A stretch of 64,000 nt of DNA from Streptomyces prunicolor NBRC 13075 (GCF_000367365.1 NZ_BARF01000003.1:62001-126000), one strand, 5' to 3'; shown: positions 1-9,117, numbered from the stretch's first letter. Made by a program: numbers and translations. The notes: generated by a model from the letters alone, not told the origin.

Positions 1-62
1 AAGGGCATGGGCCCCGGAAAAAGAGGGCTGAGCCGGACGTCTCCCGACCTACGATGCGGCCC

Positions 63-461
63 ATGACCATCACGTATGAGTGGCGCGGCGACTTCGACAA
101 CGCCGTCGTCAACGCGCTCCACGCGGAGGCGTTCGGTCACGCCCAGCTGCCCATCGATTGGCAGACACAAGTGCACCGTCACAGCCTCGGCTGGGTCTGT
201 GCCCGAGAAGACGGCAGGCTCGTAGGGTTTGTCAACGTCGCCTGGGACGGTGGCGTCCATGCCTTCGTTCTCGACACGATGGTCGCTCAGGACATGCGCA
301 AGACCGGTGTCGGGAGCGAACTCGTGACGACCGCGGCGCAAGGCGCCCGGGCAGCGGACTGTGAATGGCTCCACGTTGACTTTGAAGAGCATCTGCGTCC
401 CTTCTACTTTGGAGCGTGCGGCTTCAGACCGACGGACGCAGGGCTCATCGCCCTGCGCTAG
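63..461 (+). CDS. GNAT family N-acetyltransferase
   Basis: A 132-residue protein with the GNAT pattern: a central strand ending in LDTMVAQD, then the acetyl-CoA pyrophosphate loop MRKTGVGSELV (an R-x-x-G-x-G/A variant) around residue 80, and the late FYFGACGFRPT motif typical of single-domain GNATs. The substrate cannot be told. An ATG at 54 is also in frame, but TACGAT at 51-56 sits 6 bases before the ATG at 63, which suggests a leaderless transcript starting at 63, so I prefer that start. It stands alone; the next gene on this strand is more than 300 bases away. Confidence 0.85.
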   Translation: MTITYEWRGDFDNAVVNALHAEAFGHAQLPIDWQTQVHRHSLGWVCAREDGRLVGFVNVAWDGGVHAFVLDTMVAQDMRKTGVGSELVTTAAQGARAADCEWLHVDFEEHLRPFYFGACGFRPTDAGLIALR

Positions 462-462
462 A

Positions 463-620
463 TCAAGCTCGCTCCGCAGACGTCCGGCGGTTGACGTCGG
501 CGGCGTAGGCGGCCCGCTCGCCGGCGGACGCCTTCTGCCACTGGACGGCGGGCCCTCGGTGTAGAACGCCAGGTGTTCCTCGGCGGTGTCCCAACTCGGT
601 TCGCCGGTGCGGGCAGGGGG
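463..620 (-). pseudogene. Frameshifted gene remnant of unknown family
   Basis: Reading leftwards, one frame gives RTGEPSWDTAEEHLAFYTEG (codons down to about 553). The neighbouring frame then continues as PAVQWQKASAGERAAYAADV and ends at a TGA at 463-465. Both halves have the amphipathic, Ala/Glu-rich composition of real protein, and together they look like the C-terminus of one protein broken by a single frameshift near 550. No start or upstream part is visible. I do not recognise the family, and chance coding-like sequence in high-GC DNA cannot be ruled out. Confidence 0.3.
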
Positions 621-789
621 CGTTCGCGCACGGAGTGGTCTCGCGTCGCCAACGGGGGCTGCCAGCCAGGGACTTGCCTCAGGCGCAGGTCGCCGGTTGT
701 CGAGAACGTCCCACCGGCTCCGTCCCAGGGGCATCGGCGGCCACCACCGGCCGTACGGGAAGCCGTACGGGGAAGAAGGAGAGATCACC

Positions 790-1230
790 ATGGCGATTCA
801 GCGGATGGACAACGTGGGCATCGTCGTCGACGACCTGGACGCCGCCGTCGCGTTCTTCGTGGAGCTCGGTATGGAACTGGAGGGCAGGGCGCAGGTCGAG
901 GGCCTCGTCGCCGACCGGTGCACCGGACTCGACGGCGTCCGGTGCGACATCGCGATGGTCCGGACGCCGGACGGCCACAGCCGCCTGGAACTGGCGAAGT
1001 ACCGCAGCCCCGAGGCGACCGGCGCCGGGCCGCGCGACCGGCCGCACAACATCCTGGGCACCCACCGCGTCATGTTCGCCGTCGACGACATCGAGGACAC
1101 AGTCGCCCGCCTGCGCCCGCACGGCGCCGAACTCCTCGGCGGGATCGCCCGGTTCGAGGACAGCTATCTGCTCTGCTACGTCCGCGGCCCGGAGGGCATC
1201 ATCGTCGGCCTGGCCGAGCAACTGGGGTGA
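790..1230 (+). CDS. VOC family protein (glyoxalase/bleomycin-resistance fold)
   Basis: A 146-residue vicinal-oxygen-chelate protein. It begins MDNVGIVVDDLDAAVAFF, the classic first beta-alpha of the fold, and repeats the pattern in the second half (HRVMFAVDDIEDTVARL, then SYLLCYVRGPEGIIVGLAEQ). The motif RLELAKY and the terminal PEGIIVGLAE supply the usual Glu metal-ligand positions. It could be a lyase, a dioxygenase or a drug-binding protein; the substrate is not predictable. The start at 790 is chosen because AAGGAGAG lies just upstream, although the frame stays open for another 200 bases. Confidence 0.85.
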   Translation: MAIQRMDNVGIVVDDLDAAVAFFVELGMELEGRAQVEGLVADRCTGLDGVRCDIAMVRTPDGHSRLELAKYRSPEATGAGPRDRPHNILGTHRVMFAVDDIEDTVARLRPHGAELLGGIARFEDSYLLCYVRGPEGIIVGLAEQLG

Positions 1231-1253
1231 GGCTCACGCGTCTGATCGGAACG

Positions 1254-2477
1254 TCAAGTGGCGAGGGACGTGTCCTCCGCGGGCGCCACTTCCTCCTGGA
1301 CCGGTTCGCGCAGGAACGTGGAGAGCAGGATCGCGAGCACCGGCACCGTGGCCAGTACCGCGAGGGCGCCTCGGGGACCGTAGTGCGTCGCGATGAGGCC
1401 CAGCAGCGGCATGAACAGTCCGCCCGCGCTCATCGCGAGGCCGAGGGTGACGCCGGCGGCGGTGCCGGGGCGGCTGGGCAGGTAGTCCTGGCCGAGTTTG
1501 ATGAGGACGGCGAACGGGATGTTCGAGATCAGGCCGACCAGCAGCGCGAGGGGCAGCGCGGCGTATTTGTCGTCGCAGATCAGCATGAGCCACAGGGCGG
1601 GCAGCATCGCCGCGTTGCCGATCTGGACGGTGCGCACCATGCCGATGCGGTCCGCCAGCCGTCCGCCGAGCAGCGTGCCGGCCACACCGCCGCCGAGTTC
1701 GAGGGTCAGGGCGAGCCCGCCGAGGCTGCTGCTCGCGTCCAGGTGGCGGATCCAGTACAGCGCGATGAAGGTGTTCAGTCCGGTCGAGATGGTGGACCGG
1801 ACGATCTCGACCGCGGTCAGGGCCGCGAACCGGCCCGGCCGGTCCCTGCCCTGGCGCCGGACCCTCGTGACCGCCGTATCGGATGTGCGGTTGTGGTGGC
1901 GCAGCAGGACGAAGCCCATGAGGACGGCGGGTGGGATGAAGAGGGCCGTGGCGCTCATCCCGAGGGTGTCCAGGGCCGGGGTGACCAGTGCCGGGGCGAT
2001 GAAGAAGCCGACGCTGCCGCCCGCGGCGAAGTAGCTCATCGCGGTGGCGCTGCCCCCGGCCGCACGGCGCGCGTCGCGGCCGGCGGGCGGGTGGAACATC
2101 GCGACACCGACGCCCGCCATCAGCAGGAGGGCGAAGACGAGTGGGTAGGAGGGCGTCAGTCCGGACAGGCCCGCCCCGAGACCCGCCAGGCTGACCCCGA
2201 GCGGCGACATCCAGTGCAGCCGGAACCGGTCGGCGAGCAGTCCGATCGGCACCTGCGGCAGCGCGCTGCCGAGCGTCGCCGCCAGGGCCAGCCCCGAAGC
2301 CTGCACGTAACTGAAGTCGCGCTGGAGCACGAAGTAGGGGACCGCGGCGGGTACGAGGCCCTGGTAGAAGTCGTCGACGGCGTGGGCGCTCGCCCAGATC
2401 CGCATCCGACGCCAGGGTCCGGGCGGACCACCCGCCTCACGGGGCGTGTCTGTTTCCTGTTCCTGGATGGTTGTCAC
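1254..2477 (-). CDS. MFS transporter, fosmidomycin-resistance (Fsr)-like
   Basis: About 407 residues with twelve hydrophobic segments. The N-terminal stretch HAVDDFYQGLVPAAVPYF and the following QVPIGLLADRF loop match the Fsr branch of the major facilitator superfamily, whose known members export fosmidomycin or similar small molecules. The second half repeats the pattern (GTLLGGRLADRIG). A GTG at 2477 gives VTTIQEQE and is taken as the start; the ATG at 2406 (MRIWASAHAV) is an alternative. The ribosome site is unclear. It is transcribed away from the AraC gene at 2533, leaving only 55 bases for both promoters, so AraC control is likely (inference). Confidence 0.85.
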   Translation of the reverse strand: MTTIQEQETDTPREAGGPPGPWRRMRIWASAHAVDDFYQGLVPAAVPYFVLQRDFSYVQASGLALAATLGSALPQVPIGLLADRFRLHWMSPLGVSLAGLGAGLSGLTPSYPLVFALLLMAGVGVAMFHPPAGRDARRAAGGSATAMSYFAAGGSVGFFIAPALVTPALDTLGMSATALFIPPAVLMGFVLLRHHNRTSDTAVTRVRRQGRDRPGRFAALTAVEIVRSTISTGLNTFIALYWIRHLDASSSLGGLALTLELGGGVAGTLLGGRLADRIGMVRTVQIGNAAMLPALWLMLICDDKYAALPLALLVGLISNIPFAVLIKLGQDYLPSRPGTAAGVTLGLAMSAGGLFMPLLGLIATHYGPRGALAVLATVPVLAILLSTFLREPVQEEVAPAEDTSLAT

Positions 2478-2532
2478 GCACTCCACGATGGGCGGGAACA
2501 ACCCGGGCGCGCTTCCCGTATTCTGCCTATCC

Positions 2533-3318
2533 ATGTCGCAGATCCGCCATGAGTCCGTCGCGCCGACCACCACCCGGTTCCTCGGCGGCGGCGAGACCAT
2601 CGACCGGCACCGCCACGACGACCACCAGCTGATCTACGTCAGCTCGGGCGTGCTCGCCATCACCACGGAACACGGCTCCTGGATCGCCTCGAACGACCGC
2701 GCCGTGTGGATCCCGGCGCACACCTGGCACGAGCACCGCTTCTACGGCCGGAGTCACTTCCACACCGTCGGCTTCCCCGCCTCCGGCAGGACGCCCCTGC
2801 TCGACGCCGAACGTCCCACGGTCGTCGCCGTGGACCCTCTGGTGCGCGAACTGCTCATCGCGCTCACCGGCACCACCCGCACCGGCACCGCCCTCACGGG
2901 GACCGAGACCCGGCACATCGAGGCGGTGCTGCGCGACCGGCTGCGCCGCGTGACGGCCGAGCCCGTCGCCCTGCCCGCCGCCCGCGACCGACGACTGGCC
3001 GACGCCTGCCGCCTCGTAGAAGGGGATCTGCACCAGCCGTGCACCCTCGCCCAGCTCGCCGCCCGCGTGCACACCAGCGAGCGCACCCTCTCCCGCCTCT
3101 ACCGCGACGAGTTCGGCCTGACCTTCCCGCAGTGGCGCACCCGGGTCCGGATCTTCACCGCGATGGCCATGCTCGCCGAGGGCGCCACCGTCACCGACAC
3201 CGCCCACGCCTGCGGCTGGGCGACGACCAGCGCCTTCGTCCAGACCTTCGCCCAGACGGCGGGCATCACTCCCGGCACCTACCGCGCGGGCATGGACGGA
3301 CCGCGGCAGCGGACATAG
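2533..3318 (+). CDS. AraC family transcriptional regulator
   Basis: A 261-residue regulator. Residues about 20-110 form a cupin sensor (HRHDDHQLIYV, then WIPAHTWHEHRF), and residues about 160-255 form the two helix-turn-helix AraC domain (TLAQLAARVHTSERTLSRLY; DTAHACGWATTSAFVQTF; TAGITPGTYR). The start at 2533 leads straight into the cupin; an open frame upstream to 2446 crosses the divergent promoter and is unlikely to be used. The gene is head to head with the Fsr-like exporter, the usual arrangement for a local regulator sensing the exporter's substrate. Confidence 0.88.
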   Translation: MSQIRHESVAPTTTRFLGGGETIDRHRHDDHQLIYVSSGVLAITTEHGSWIASNDRAVWIPAHTWHEHRFYGRSHFHTVGFPASGRTPLLDAERPTVVAVDPLVRELLIALTGTTRTGTALTGTETRHIEAVLRDRLRRVTAEPVALPAARDRRLADACRLVEGDLHQPCTLAQLAARVHTSERTLSRLYRDEFGLTFPQWRTRVRIFTAMAMLAEGATVTDTAHACGWATTSAFVQTFAQTAGITPGTYRAGMDGPRQRT

Positions 3319-3420
3319 TGGGTCCTTCGTCCGGGTGACCTGGGACCGGCCGGGGCATGAAGGCCCCGCGCACGGAAAGAGACCGGCTGAAAGTGGACAC
3401 CGACCGCAAGGAAGTCACCC

Positions 3421-3837
3421 GTGCGTATCCGCATGAGTCTGGCCGTCGCCATGGCAGCCACCTGTCTCGCCCTGACCGGCGCGGCCAGCCCCTCCCAGGC
3501 CCGTACCCCCGGCACCTCGACCTCCACCTCCACCTCCACCGAACAGGCCGCGAGCACAGCGCTGCAGCGCGCGGACGAGAACTGCGGGGCGGGGGAGATC
3601 TGCTTCTGGCACGACCGGAACTACTTGGGCACCCCCTGGCGGTGGAGCCCCGCCTCCGGGTACCGCGACATGCCGTCGAACCTGCACGACCACGTGTACT
3701 CCTTCAAGGCCAACGCCAACGCCTGCTTCATCGACTGGAGCCCGCAGGAGAAGCGGCCGGTCGTCTCCGGCGACTACGCCAAGGCCTACGACACCAACTT
3801 CGGCAAGAGGATCGACGCGGTGGGCCCCACCTGCTGA
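3421..3837 (+). CDS. Secreted peptidase-inhibitor-like protein (family I36 type)
   Basis: A 138-residue exported protein with a GTG start and GGAAG upstream. It has a Sec signal peptide (MRIRMSLAVAMAATCLALTG, cleavage probably after SQA), then a Thr/Ser repeat linker, then a compact domain with four cysteines: CGAGEICFWHDRNYLGTPWR ... NACFIDW ... GPTC. The GxxCFWxxxNYxG pattern is that of Streptomyces beta/gamma-crystallin-like I36 (SMI-type) inhibitors, which block extracellular metalloproteases. The four cysteines suggest two disulfides. The target protease is not encoded nearby. A strong terminator follows at once. Confidence 0.78.
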   Translation: MRIRMSLAVAMAATCLALTGAASPSQARTPGTSTSTSTSTEQAASTALQRADENCGAGEICFWHDRNYLGTPWRWSPASGYRDMPSNLHDHVYSFKANANACFIDWSPQEKRPVVSGDYAKAYDTNFGKRIDAVGPTC

Positions 3838-3857
3838 CGTACTGACCTTCCGTCACT

Positions 3858-3890
3858 CGGGCGGGCCGTCCCCACAGGACGGCCCGCCCG
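3858..3890 (+). terminator. Intrinsic terminator hairpin
   Basis: A perfect 14-bp stem (CGGGCGGGCCGTCC and its complement) with a 5-base loop, 20 bases after the stop of the I36-like gene. There is no U-tract, as is common for Streptomyces terminators. Confidence 0.85.
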
Positions 3891-3910
3891 ATGCGTGATC
3901 GGCTGGGACC

Positions 3911-5005
3911 GTGCAGCTACTCCCCGTTCCGGTACGGCGGCTCGCCGCCTGGTGTGCCGTCCTGCTGCTCGTGTCAGGGGTCGGCTACGTCGGGATCCGA
4001 CTCTGCTCCGAGTTGCGGACCGCCGTGACGCCCGTGCTGCTCGCGCTGCTCGGCACCGCGCTGCTCGGGCCGTTGTACCGGCGGCTGGTGAAGGCGCACG
4101 TGAACCGGTCGGTGGCCGCCGGGATCACCTGTGTCGCGGTCGTCGCCGTGGTCGGCGGGGCGGTGTACATCGTCGTGGCCGCGCTGATCGACACCGGGGA
4201 CCAGATCGTGTCCTCGCTCAAGGACGCGGCGAACTCCCTCTCCGACCACTTCGGGGCCGCCGGCACCTCGCTGGACGACCTCGCCTCCAACGCCAAGGAA
4301 CTGCTCACCAAGTTCGGCGGGACGGCCGCGTCCAACGTCATCAGCGGGGTCAGTGTCGTCGGCGAGTCCATCGCCATGGCCGTACTGGCGCTGCTGCTCG
4401 TCTTCTTCTTCCTGCGCGACTCCCACCTGGCCACGGGACTGCTGCGCTCGCTCTCCCCGCACGGCAACGCCGATCTCGTCGAGGCCATGGCCCGCCGTGC
4501 CTTCGAGGGCGTCGAGGGCTTCATGCGGGGGACCACCGTCATCGCGCTCATCGACGCCCTCTGCATCGGCATCGGGCTGCTCGTGCTGGACGTGCCGGGG
4601 GCGTTCGGGCTGGCCGCGCTCGTCTTCGTCGGCGCCTACATCCCCTACCTCGGCGCCTTCCTCTCCGGTGCCGTCGCCGTGCTGGTCGCGCTCGCCGACC
4701 GGGGTGTCGTCATCGGGCTGTGGGCCCTCGGGGTCGTACTCGCCGTGCAGGTGTTGGAGGGACACGTCCTCCAGCCGATGATCCAGAGCCGGACCGTGCA
4801 GATGCACCCAGCGGTGGTGATGATCGCGATCACCGCGGGAGCCTCCGTGGCCGGGATCCTCGGCATGCTGCTCGCGGTGCCGTTGACCGCCGCCGCCTTC
4901 GGGGTCGTCCACGAACTGCGGGAGCGTTACGCGTCCCAGGACCCGAACTCCGTGACGCCGCCCGGGTCGTCACCGGCCGTGTCCCCGGCGCCGTCGGACT
5001 CGTAG
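3911..5005 (+). CDS. AI-2E family transporter (membrane permease)
   Basis: A 364-residue integral membrane protein of the AI-2E/YdiK/PerM family. The N-terminal half has three hydrophobic segments followed by a soluble amphipathic stretch (DQIVSSLKDAANSL ... LTKFGGTAASN). The C-terminal half holds the conserved block (AFGLAALVFVGAYIPYLGAFLSG) and EGHVLQPMIQSRTVQMHPAVV, a hallmark of the family. Members transport autoinducer-2 or act as Na+/H+ antiporters; the role here is unknown. The start is a GTG at 3911. The last 79 bases overlap, tail to tail, the phosphatase gene on the other strand. Confidence 0.9.
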   Translation: MQLLPVPVRRLAAWCAVLLLVSGVGYVGIRLCSELRTAVTPVLLALLGTALLGPLYRRLVKAHVNRSVAAGITCVAVVAVVGGAVYIVVAALIDTGDQIVSSLKDAANSLSDHFGAAGTSLDDLASNAKELLTKFGGTAASNVISGVSVVGESIAMAVLALLLVFFFLRDSHLATGLLRSLSPHGNADLVEAMARRAFEGVEGFMRGTTVIALIDALCIGIGLLVLDVPGAFGLAALVFVGAYIPYLGAFLSGAVAVLVALADRGVVIGLWALGVVLAVQVLEGHVLQPMIQSRTVQMHPAVVMIAITAGASVAGILGMLLAVPLTAAAFGVVHELRERYASQDPNSVTPPGSSPAVSPAPSDS

Positions 5006-7119
5006 AGCTCGAACCAGATGCTCTTGCCCTCGCCCCTCGGGTCCACGCCCCAGGTCTCGGCGAGGAGTTCGATGAGGAGCAACCCCCGCCCGGAGGACGC
5101 CAGTTCACCGGGGTGCCGTTTGTGCGGGAGGTCGTCGCCGGCGTCCGTCACCTCGACCCGCATCCGCCGCTCACCCGCGTCGCCGGTCACCTCGGCGGTC
5201 AGCAGGGCGTCGGCGTCGGTGTGGACGAGGACGTTGGTGAGCATCTCGGAGACGAGCAGCACCGCCGAGTCGACCTGGTCGGCGCCGGTCCAGTCGTGGA
5301 GGAGTTCGCGCAGCTGCTGCCGGGCCACCGCGATCCGCTCGGGTTCGGCCTGCGCGACCGTGAGCACCGTACGGCGGATCTTCGGCGGGACGGTCGTCGT
5401 GTCGCCGCAGCCGCAGGCCTCGCCCTCGCGGGACAGCAGGAGTACGGCTATGTCGTCCTCACGGCGGTCCGCGAGCGGGCCGGTGGTGTGGTGCGAGGAA
5501 GGGCCGTGGACGGCCTGGACGAGCGCGTCGGCGAGTTCCTCCAGGTCGCCCTTGTGTGCCTCCAGGATCGTCCGGATCCGCTGCCAGCCCGTCTCCAGGT
5601 CGTGGCCGCCGGTCTCGATCAGCCCGTCGGTGCACATCAGCATGGTCTCGCCGGGCTCCAGGGCGAGGGTGGTCGTCGGGTAGTCGGCGTCCGGGTCGAT
5701 GCCGAGCGGCAGTCCGCCCGCCGTGGGCCGCATCAGCACCGTCCCGTCCGCCATGCGTATCGCCGGGTCGGGATGGCCGGCCCGGGCGATCTCCAGGACG
5801 CCGGTCGCCGGGTCGGCCTCGACGTACAGGCAGGTCGCGAAGCGCGGGTCGGCCTTCTCCGCATCGCCGTTGGTGATGCCGTGCAGGAAACGGGAGGCGC
5901 GGGAGAGGACGGCGTCCGGCCGGTGGCCCTCGGAGGCGTAGGCGCGCAGGGCGATGCGGAGCTGGCCCATCAGCCCGGCGGCGCGCACGTCATGGCCCTG
6001 TACGTCACCGATGACGAGGGCGATACGGCCTCCCCCCGAGGGGGTGCCCCCAGGCAGCGGGATCATGTCGTACCAGTCGCCGCCGACCTGGAGCCCGCCG
6101 CCGGTCGGGATGTAGCGGGCGGCGACGCTCATGCCCGGGATCTCCGGGCCCAGCGTGGGCAGCATGGAGCGCTGGAGCCCGTCGGTCAGCTCACGCTCGG
6201 ACTCGGCGACACCGGCGCGGGACAGGGCCTGCGCGAGCATCCGGGCGACTGTGGTGAGGACGGACCGCTCGTCCGGTGTGAAGGCGACCGGGTAGGTGAA
6301 GGCGGCCATCCAGGCGCCCATCGTCCGCCCGGCGACCGTCAGCGGCAGGAACGCCCACGACTGCCGGTGGAAGTGCTGGGCCAGCGGCCAGGTGACCGGG
6401 TAGCGCTCCTTGTACTGCTCGGGCGTGGACAGATAGACGGCACGGCCCGTCCGTACGACCTCGGCCGCCGGATAGTCGGTCACCATCGACATGTGCGAGA
6501 ACGGGTCCTCGTCGCCCGGCTGGTGCCCGTGGTGGCCGACGATCGTCAGACGGTCGCCCGATACGCCGAACACGGCGAGGCCGTCCGGTGAGAAGCCCGG
6601 CATCGACAGGCCCGCCGCGACCCGCAGCACCTCCGCCGTGGACCGCGCCTCCGCGAGCGCCCGGCCCGCGTCCAGCAGGAACGCCTCGCGGGAGCGCCGC
6701 CAGTCACCGGTGACCGCCGTTCGCCCGGCCGGTGTGCCCGGCGTGGGTTCGGCGACCTCCTGGAGGGTGCCGATCAGCTCGAACGACCGCTTCTCGGCGT
6801 CGTAGGACGGCTTGGAGCGGCTGCGGACGACGCGGATCACCCGGCCGCGCTCGTCCATGATCCGGATGCGGACCTCGGCGAGGGTGCCCTCGGCGACGGC
6901 CAGCCCGATGACCCCCGTGATCTCGTTCCAGTCCACGGGGTGGAGCCGGGCCCGGGTCTGGGCCTCCGTGATGGTGGTCTGTTCGGGGGGCAGCCCGAGC
7001 AGCCGTGCGGCCTCGGCGTCCACTGTGACCAGTCCCGAGGCGGTGTCCCAGTGCCACAGACCGGTCGCGAGGGCGGCGAGTACCTCCCCCACGGCGGGCA
7101 GGGGCTCACCAGTGCGCAT
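4927..7119 (-). CDS. PAS-GAF-SpoIIE phosphatase with C-terminal anti-sigma-type ATPase domain
   Basis: A 730-residue cytoplasmic signalling protein. Residues about 10-120 are PAS-like (GLWHWDTASGLV, then RLHPVDW), about 150-305 GAF-like, and about 315-525 a SpoIIE/PP2C phosphatase with metal-binding aspartates in QVGGDWYDM, VIGDVQGHD and MCTDGLIETGG. Residues about 570-700 form a GHKL ATPase (SEMLTNVLVHTDAD as N-box, GRGLLLIELLAETWG as G-box) like RsbW. Such fusions in Streptomyces are thought to set the phosphorylation state of anti-anti-sigma factors. No partner STAS gene lies nearby. The start follows AGAGTGGGTCA and is not strongly supported. Confidence 0.92.
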   Translation of the reverse strand: MRTGEPLPAVGEVLAALATGLWHWDTASGLVTVDAEAARLLGLPPEQTTITEAQTRARLHPVDWNEITGVIGLAVAEGTLAEVRIRIMDERGRVIRVVRSRSKPSYDAEKRSFELIGTLQEVAEPTPGTPAGRTAVTGDWRRSREAFLLDAGRALAEARSTAEVLRVAAGLSMPGFSPDGLAVFGVSGDRLTIVGHHGHQPGDEDPFSHMSMVTDYPAAEVVRTGRAVYLSTPEQYKERYPVTWPLAQHFHRQSWAFLPLTVAGRTMGAWMAAFTYPVAFTPDERSVLTTVARMLAQALSRAGVAESERELTDGLQRSMLPTLGPEIPGMSVAARYIPTGGGLQVGGDWYDMIPLPGGTPSGGGRIALVIGDVQGHDVRAAGLMGQLRIALRAYASEGHRPDAVLSRASRFLHGITNGDAEKADPRFATCLYVEADPATGVLEIARAGHPDPAIRMADGTVLMRPTAGGLPLGIDPDADYPTTTLALEPGETMLMCTDGLIETGGHDLETGWQRIRTILEAHKGDLEELADALVQAVHGPSSHHTTGPLADRREDDIAVLLLSREGEACGCGDTTTVPPKIRRTVLTVAQAEPERIAVARQQLRELLHDWTGADQVDSAVLLVSEMLTNVLVHTDADALLTAEVTGDAGERRMRVEVTDAGDDLPHKRHPGELASSGRGLLLIELLAETWGVDPRGEGKSIWFELYESDGAGDTAGDDPGGVTEFGSWDA

Positions 7120-7237
7120 TGACCCACTCTAAGAAGAGGAGATCGAAACCTGCCACCGAGGGAGCCCGGAGTTAATGGTGGGGAGGCGATCTATGGGTGG
7201 CCGGTACCCTTGGGACGTCCGGGCTCCGGCCCCGGAC

Positions 7238-7251
7238 GTTTCACGTGAAAC
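7238..7251. other. parS: parS centromere site (ParB binding)
   Basis: GTTTCACGTGAAAC, a perfect 14-bp palindrome identical to the Streptomyces parS consensus. It sits in the promoter gap between the SpoIIE phosphatase and aspS, 33 bases before the aspS start. ParB binds parS to organise origin-proximal DNA for segregation into spores. Streptomyces carries many parS copies clustered around oriC, so this site also places the window in that region. Confidence 0.85.
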
Positions 7252-7284
7252 ACTCCCCGATCCGCGAAGGCTGGATGAACGACG

Positions 7285-9048
7285 ATGCATCGGTACAGGT
7301 CCCACACCTGCGGCGAGCTCCGCGCCTCTGACGTCGGCACCGACGTCCGGCTGAGCGGCTGGCTGCACAATCGCCGAGACCTGGGCGGCATCCTCTTCAT
7401 CGATCTGCGCGATCACTACGGCATCACGCAGCTCGTCGCCCGCCCCGGCACGCCCGCGTACGAGGCCCTCGACAAGGTGACCAAGGAGTCGACGGTCCGT
7501 GTCGACGGCAAGGTCGTCTCCCGCGGCACGGACAACGTGAACCCGGATCTGCCGACCGGCGAGGTCGAGGTCGAGGTCGGCGAGGTCGAGCTGCTCGGTG
7601 CCGCCGCCCCGCTGCCCTTCACGATCAACACCGAGGACGGGGTCAACGAGGAGCGGCGCCTGGAGTACCGCTTCCTGGACCTGCGCCGCGAGCGCATGCA
7701 CCGCAACATCATGCTGCGGTCCTCGGTGATCGCCTCGATCCGCTCGAAGATGGTCGCCCTCGGCTTCAACGAGATGGCCACCCCGATCCTCTCCGCGACC
7801 TCCCCCGAGGGCGCGCGCGACTTCGTGGTGCCGTCCCGCCTGAACCCGGGCAAGTTCTACGCCCTGCCGCAGGCGCCGCAGCAGTTCAAGCAGCTGCTGA
7901 TGATCTCCGGCTTCGACCGCTACTTCCAGATCGCGCCCTGCTTCCGCGACGAGGACGCCCGCGCGGACCGCTCGCCGGGCGAGTTCTACCAGCTCGACGT
8001 CGAGATGAGCTTCGTGGAGCAGGAAGACGTCTTCCAGCCGATCGAGAAGCTGATGACGGAGCTGTTCGAGGAGTTCGGCGGCGGCCAGCCGGTCACCTCC
8101 CCGTTCCCCCGCATCCCGTTCCGCGAGTCGATGGTGAAGTACGGCTCCGACAAGCCGGACCTGCGCGCCAAGCTCGAACTCACCGACATCACCGACGTGT
8201 TCGAGGGCTCGGAGTTCAAGGCGTTCGCCGGCCAGCACGTGCGCGCGCTGCCGGTGCCGGACGTGGCGGGGCAGTCCCGCAAGTTCTTCGACCAGCTCGG
8301 CGACTTCGCGGTCACCCTCGGCGCGAAGGGCCTGGCCTGGGTCCGCGTGACCGAGGACGGCTCGCTGACGGGCCCGATCGCGAAGTTCCTCACCGAGGAG
8401 AACATCGCGGAGCTGACCAAGCGCCTGTCGCTGGCGCCCGGTCACGCGGTGTTCTTCGGCGCGGGCGAGTTCGAAGAGGTCTCGAAGATCATGGGCGCGG
8501 TGCGGGTGGAAGCCGCGAAGCGCGCAGGCCACTTCGAAGAGGGCGTCTTCCGCTTCTGCTGGATCGTCGACTTCCCGATGTACGAGAAGGACGAGGAGAC
8601 CGGGAAGATCGACTTCTCGCACAACCCGTTCTCGATGCCGCAGGGCGGTCTGGAGGCCCTGGAGACCCAGGACCCGCTGGACATCCTGGGCTGGCAGTAC
8701 GACATCGTCTGCAACGGCGTCGAGCTGTCCTCCGGCGCGATCCGGAACCACGAGCCCGAGATCATGCTCAAGGCCTTCGAGATCGCGGGCTACGACCGTG
8801 ACACCGTCGAGGAGCAGTTCGCGGGCATGCTGCGCGCGTTCCGCTTCGGCGCCCCGCCGCACGGGGGGATCGCCCCCGGCGTCGACCGCATCGTCATGCT
8901 GCTCGCGGAGGAGCCGAACATCCGCGAGACGATCGCGTTCCCGCTCAACGGCAACGCGCAGGACCTGATGATGGGCGCGCCGACGGAGCTGGACGAGACG
9001 CGGCTGCGCGAGCTGCACCTGTCGGTGCGGAAGCCGCAGCCGAAGTAG
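7285..9048 (+). CDS. aspS: Aspartyl-tRNA synthetase
   Basis: A 587-residue class IIb synthetase that charges tRNA-Asp. The order is N-terminal OB-fold anticodon-binding domain ([20 protein letters not shown]), class II catalytic core with motif 2 ([20 protein letters not shown]), the bacterial GAD insertion (about residues 285-420), and motif 3 ([18 protein letters not shown]). Bacteria that lack AsnRS use a non-discriminating enzyme plus GatCAB; whether this one is discriminating cannot be decided by eye. Motif 2 has one extra residue (SPGEFYQ rather than QPEFTQ) and the insertion ends in [15 protein letters not shown], features I associate with alphaproteobacterial AspRS. ATG start after AAGG. 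Confidence 0.97.
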   Translation: MHRYRSHTCGELRASDVGTDVRLSGWLHNRRDLGGILFIDLRDHYGITQLVARPGTPAYEALDKVTKESTVRVDGKVVSRGTDNVNPDLPTGEVEVEVGEVELLGAAAPLPFTINTEDGVNEERRLEYRFLDLRRERMHRNIMLRSSVIASIRSKMVALGFNEMATPILSATSPEGARDFVVPSRLNPGKFYALPQAPQQFKQLLMISGFDRYFQIAPCFRDEDARADRSPGEFYQLDVEMSFVEQEDVFQPIEKLMTELFEEFGGGQPVTSPFPRIPFRESMVKYGSDKPDLRAKLELTDITDVFEGSEFKAFAGQHVRALPVPDVAGQSRKFFDQLGDFAVTLGAKGLAWVRVTEDGSLTGPIAKFLTEENIAELTKRLSLAPGHAVFFGAGEFEEVSKIMGAVRVEAAKRAGHFEEGVFRFCWIVDFPMYEKDEETGKIDFSHNPFSMPQGGLEALETQDPLDILGWQYDIVCNGVELSSGAIRNHEPEIMLKAFEIAGYDRDTVEEQFAGMLRAFRFGAPPHGGIAPGVDRIVMLLAEEPNIRETIAFPLNGNAQDLMMGAPTELDETRLRELHLSVRKPQPK

Positions 9049-9081
9049 TTCGTTCTGTTCCGGCCGCAGGTTTTCCTGTGG

Positions 9082-9117
9082 AAGGGGCTCGAAACCGACG
9101 ACGGTTTCGAGCCCCTT
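9082..9117 (+). terminator. Terminator after aspS
   Basis: A 16-bp perfect stem (AAGGGGCTCGAAACCG) with an ACGA loop, running into TTTCG, 33 bases past the aspS stop. Confidence 0.88.

Noticed and set aside
573-2552. Long open frame on the plus strand across the VOC and MFS genes
   Set aside because: Arg/Gly/Asp-rich, low-quality protein antisense or out of frame to two well-supported genes; GC-rich codon shadow.
3895-6591. About 900-codon plus-strand frame opposite the SpoIIE gene
   Set aside because: Shadow of the AI-2E and SpoIIE genes; composition is Arg/Gly/Val-rich without domains.
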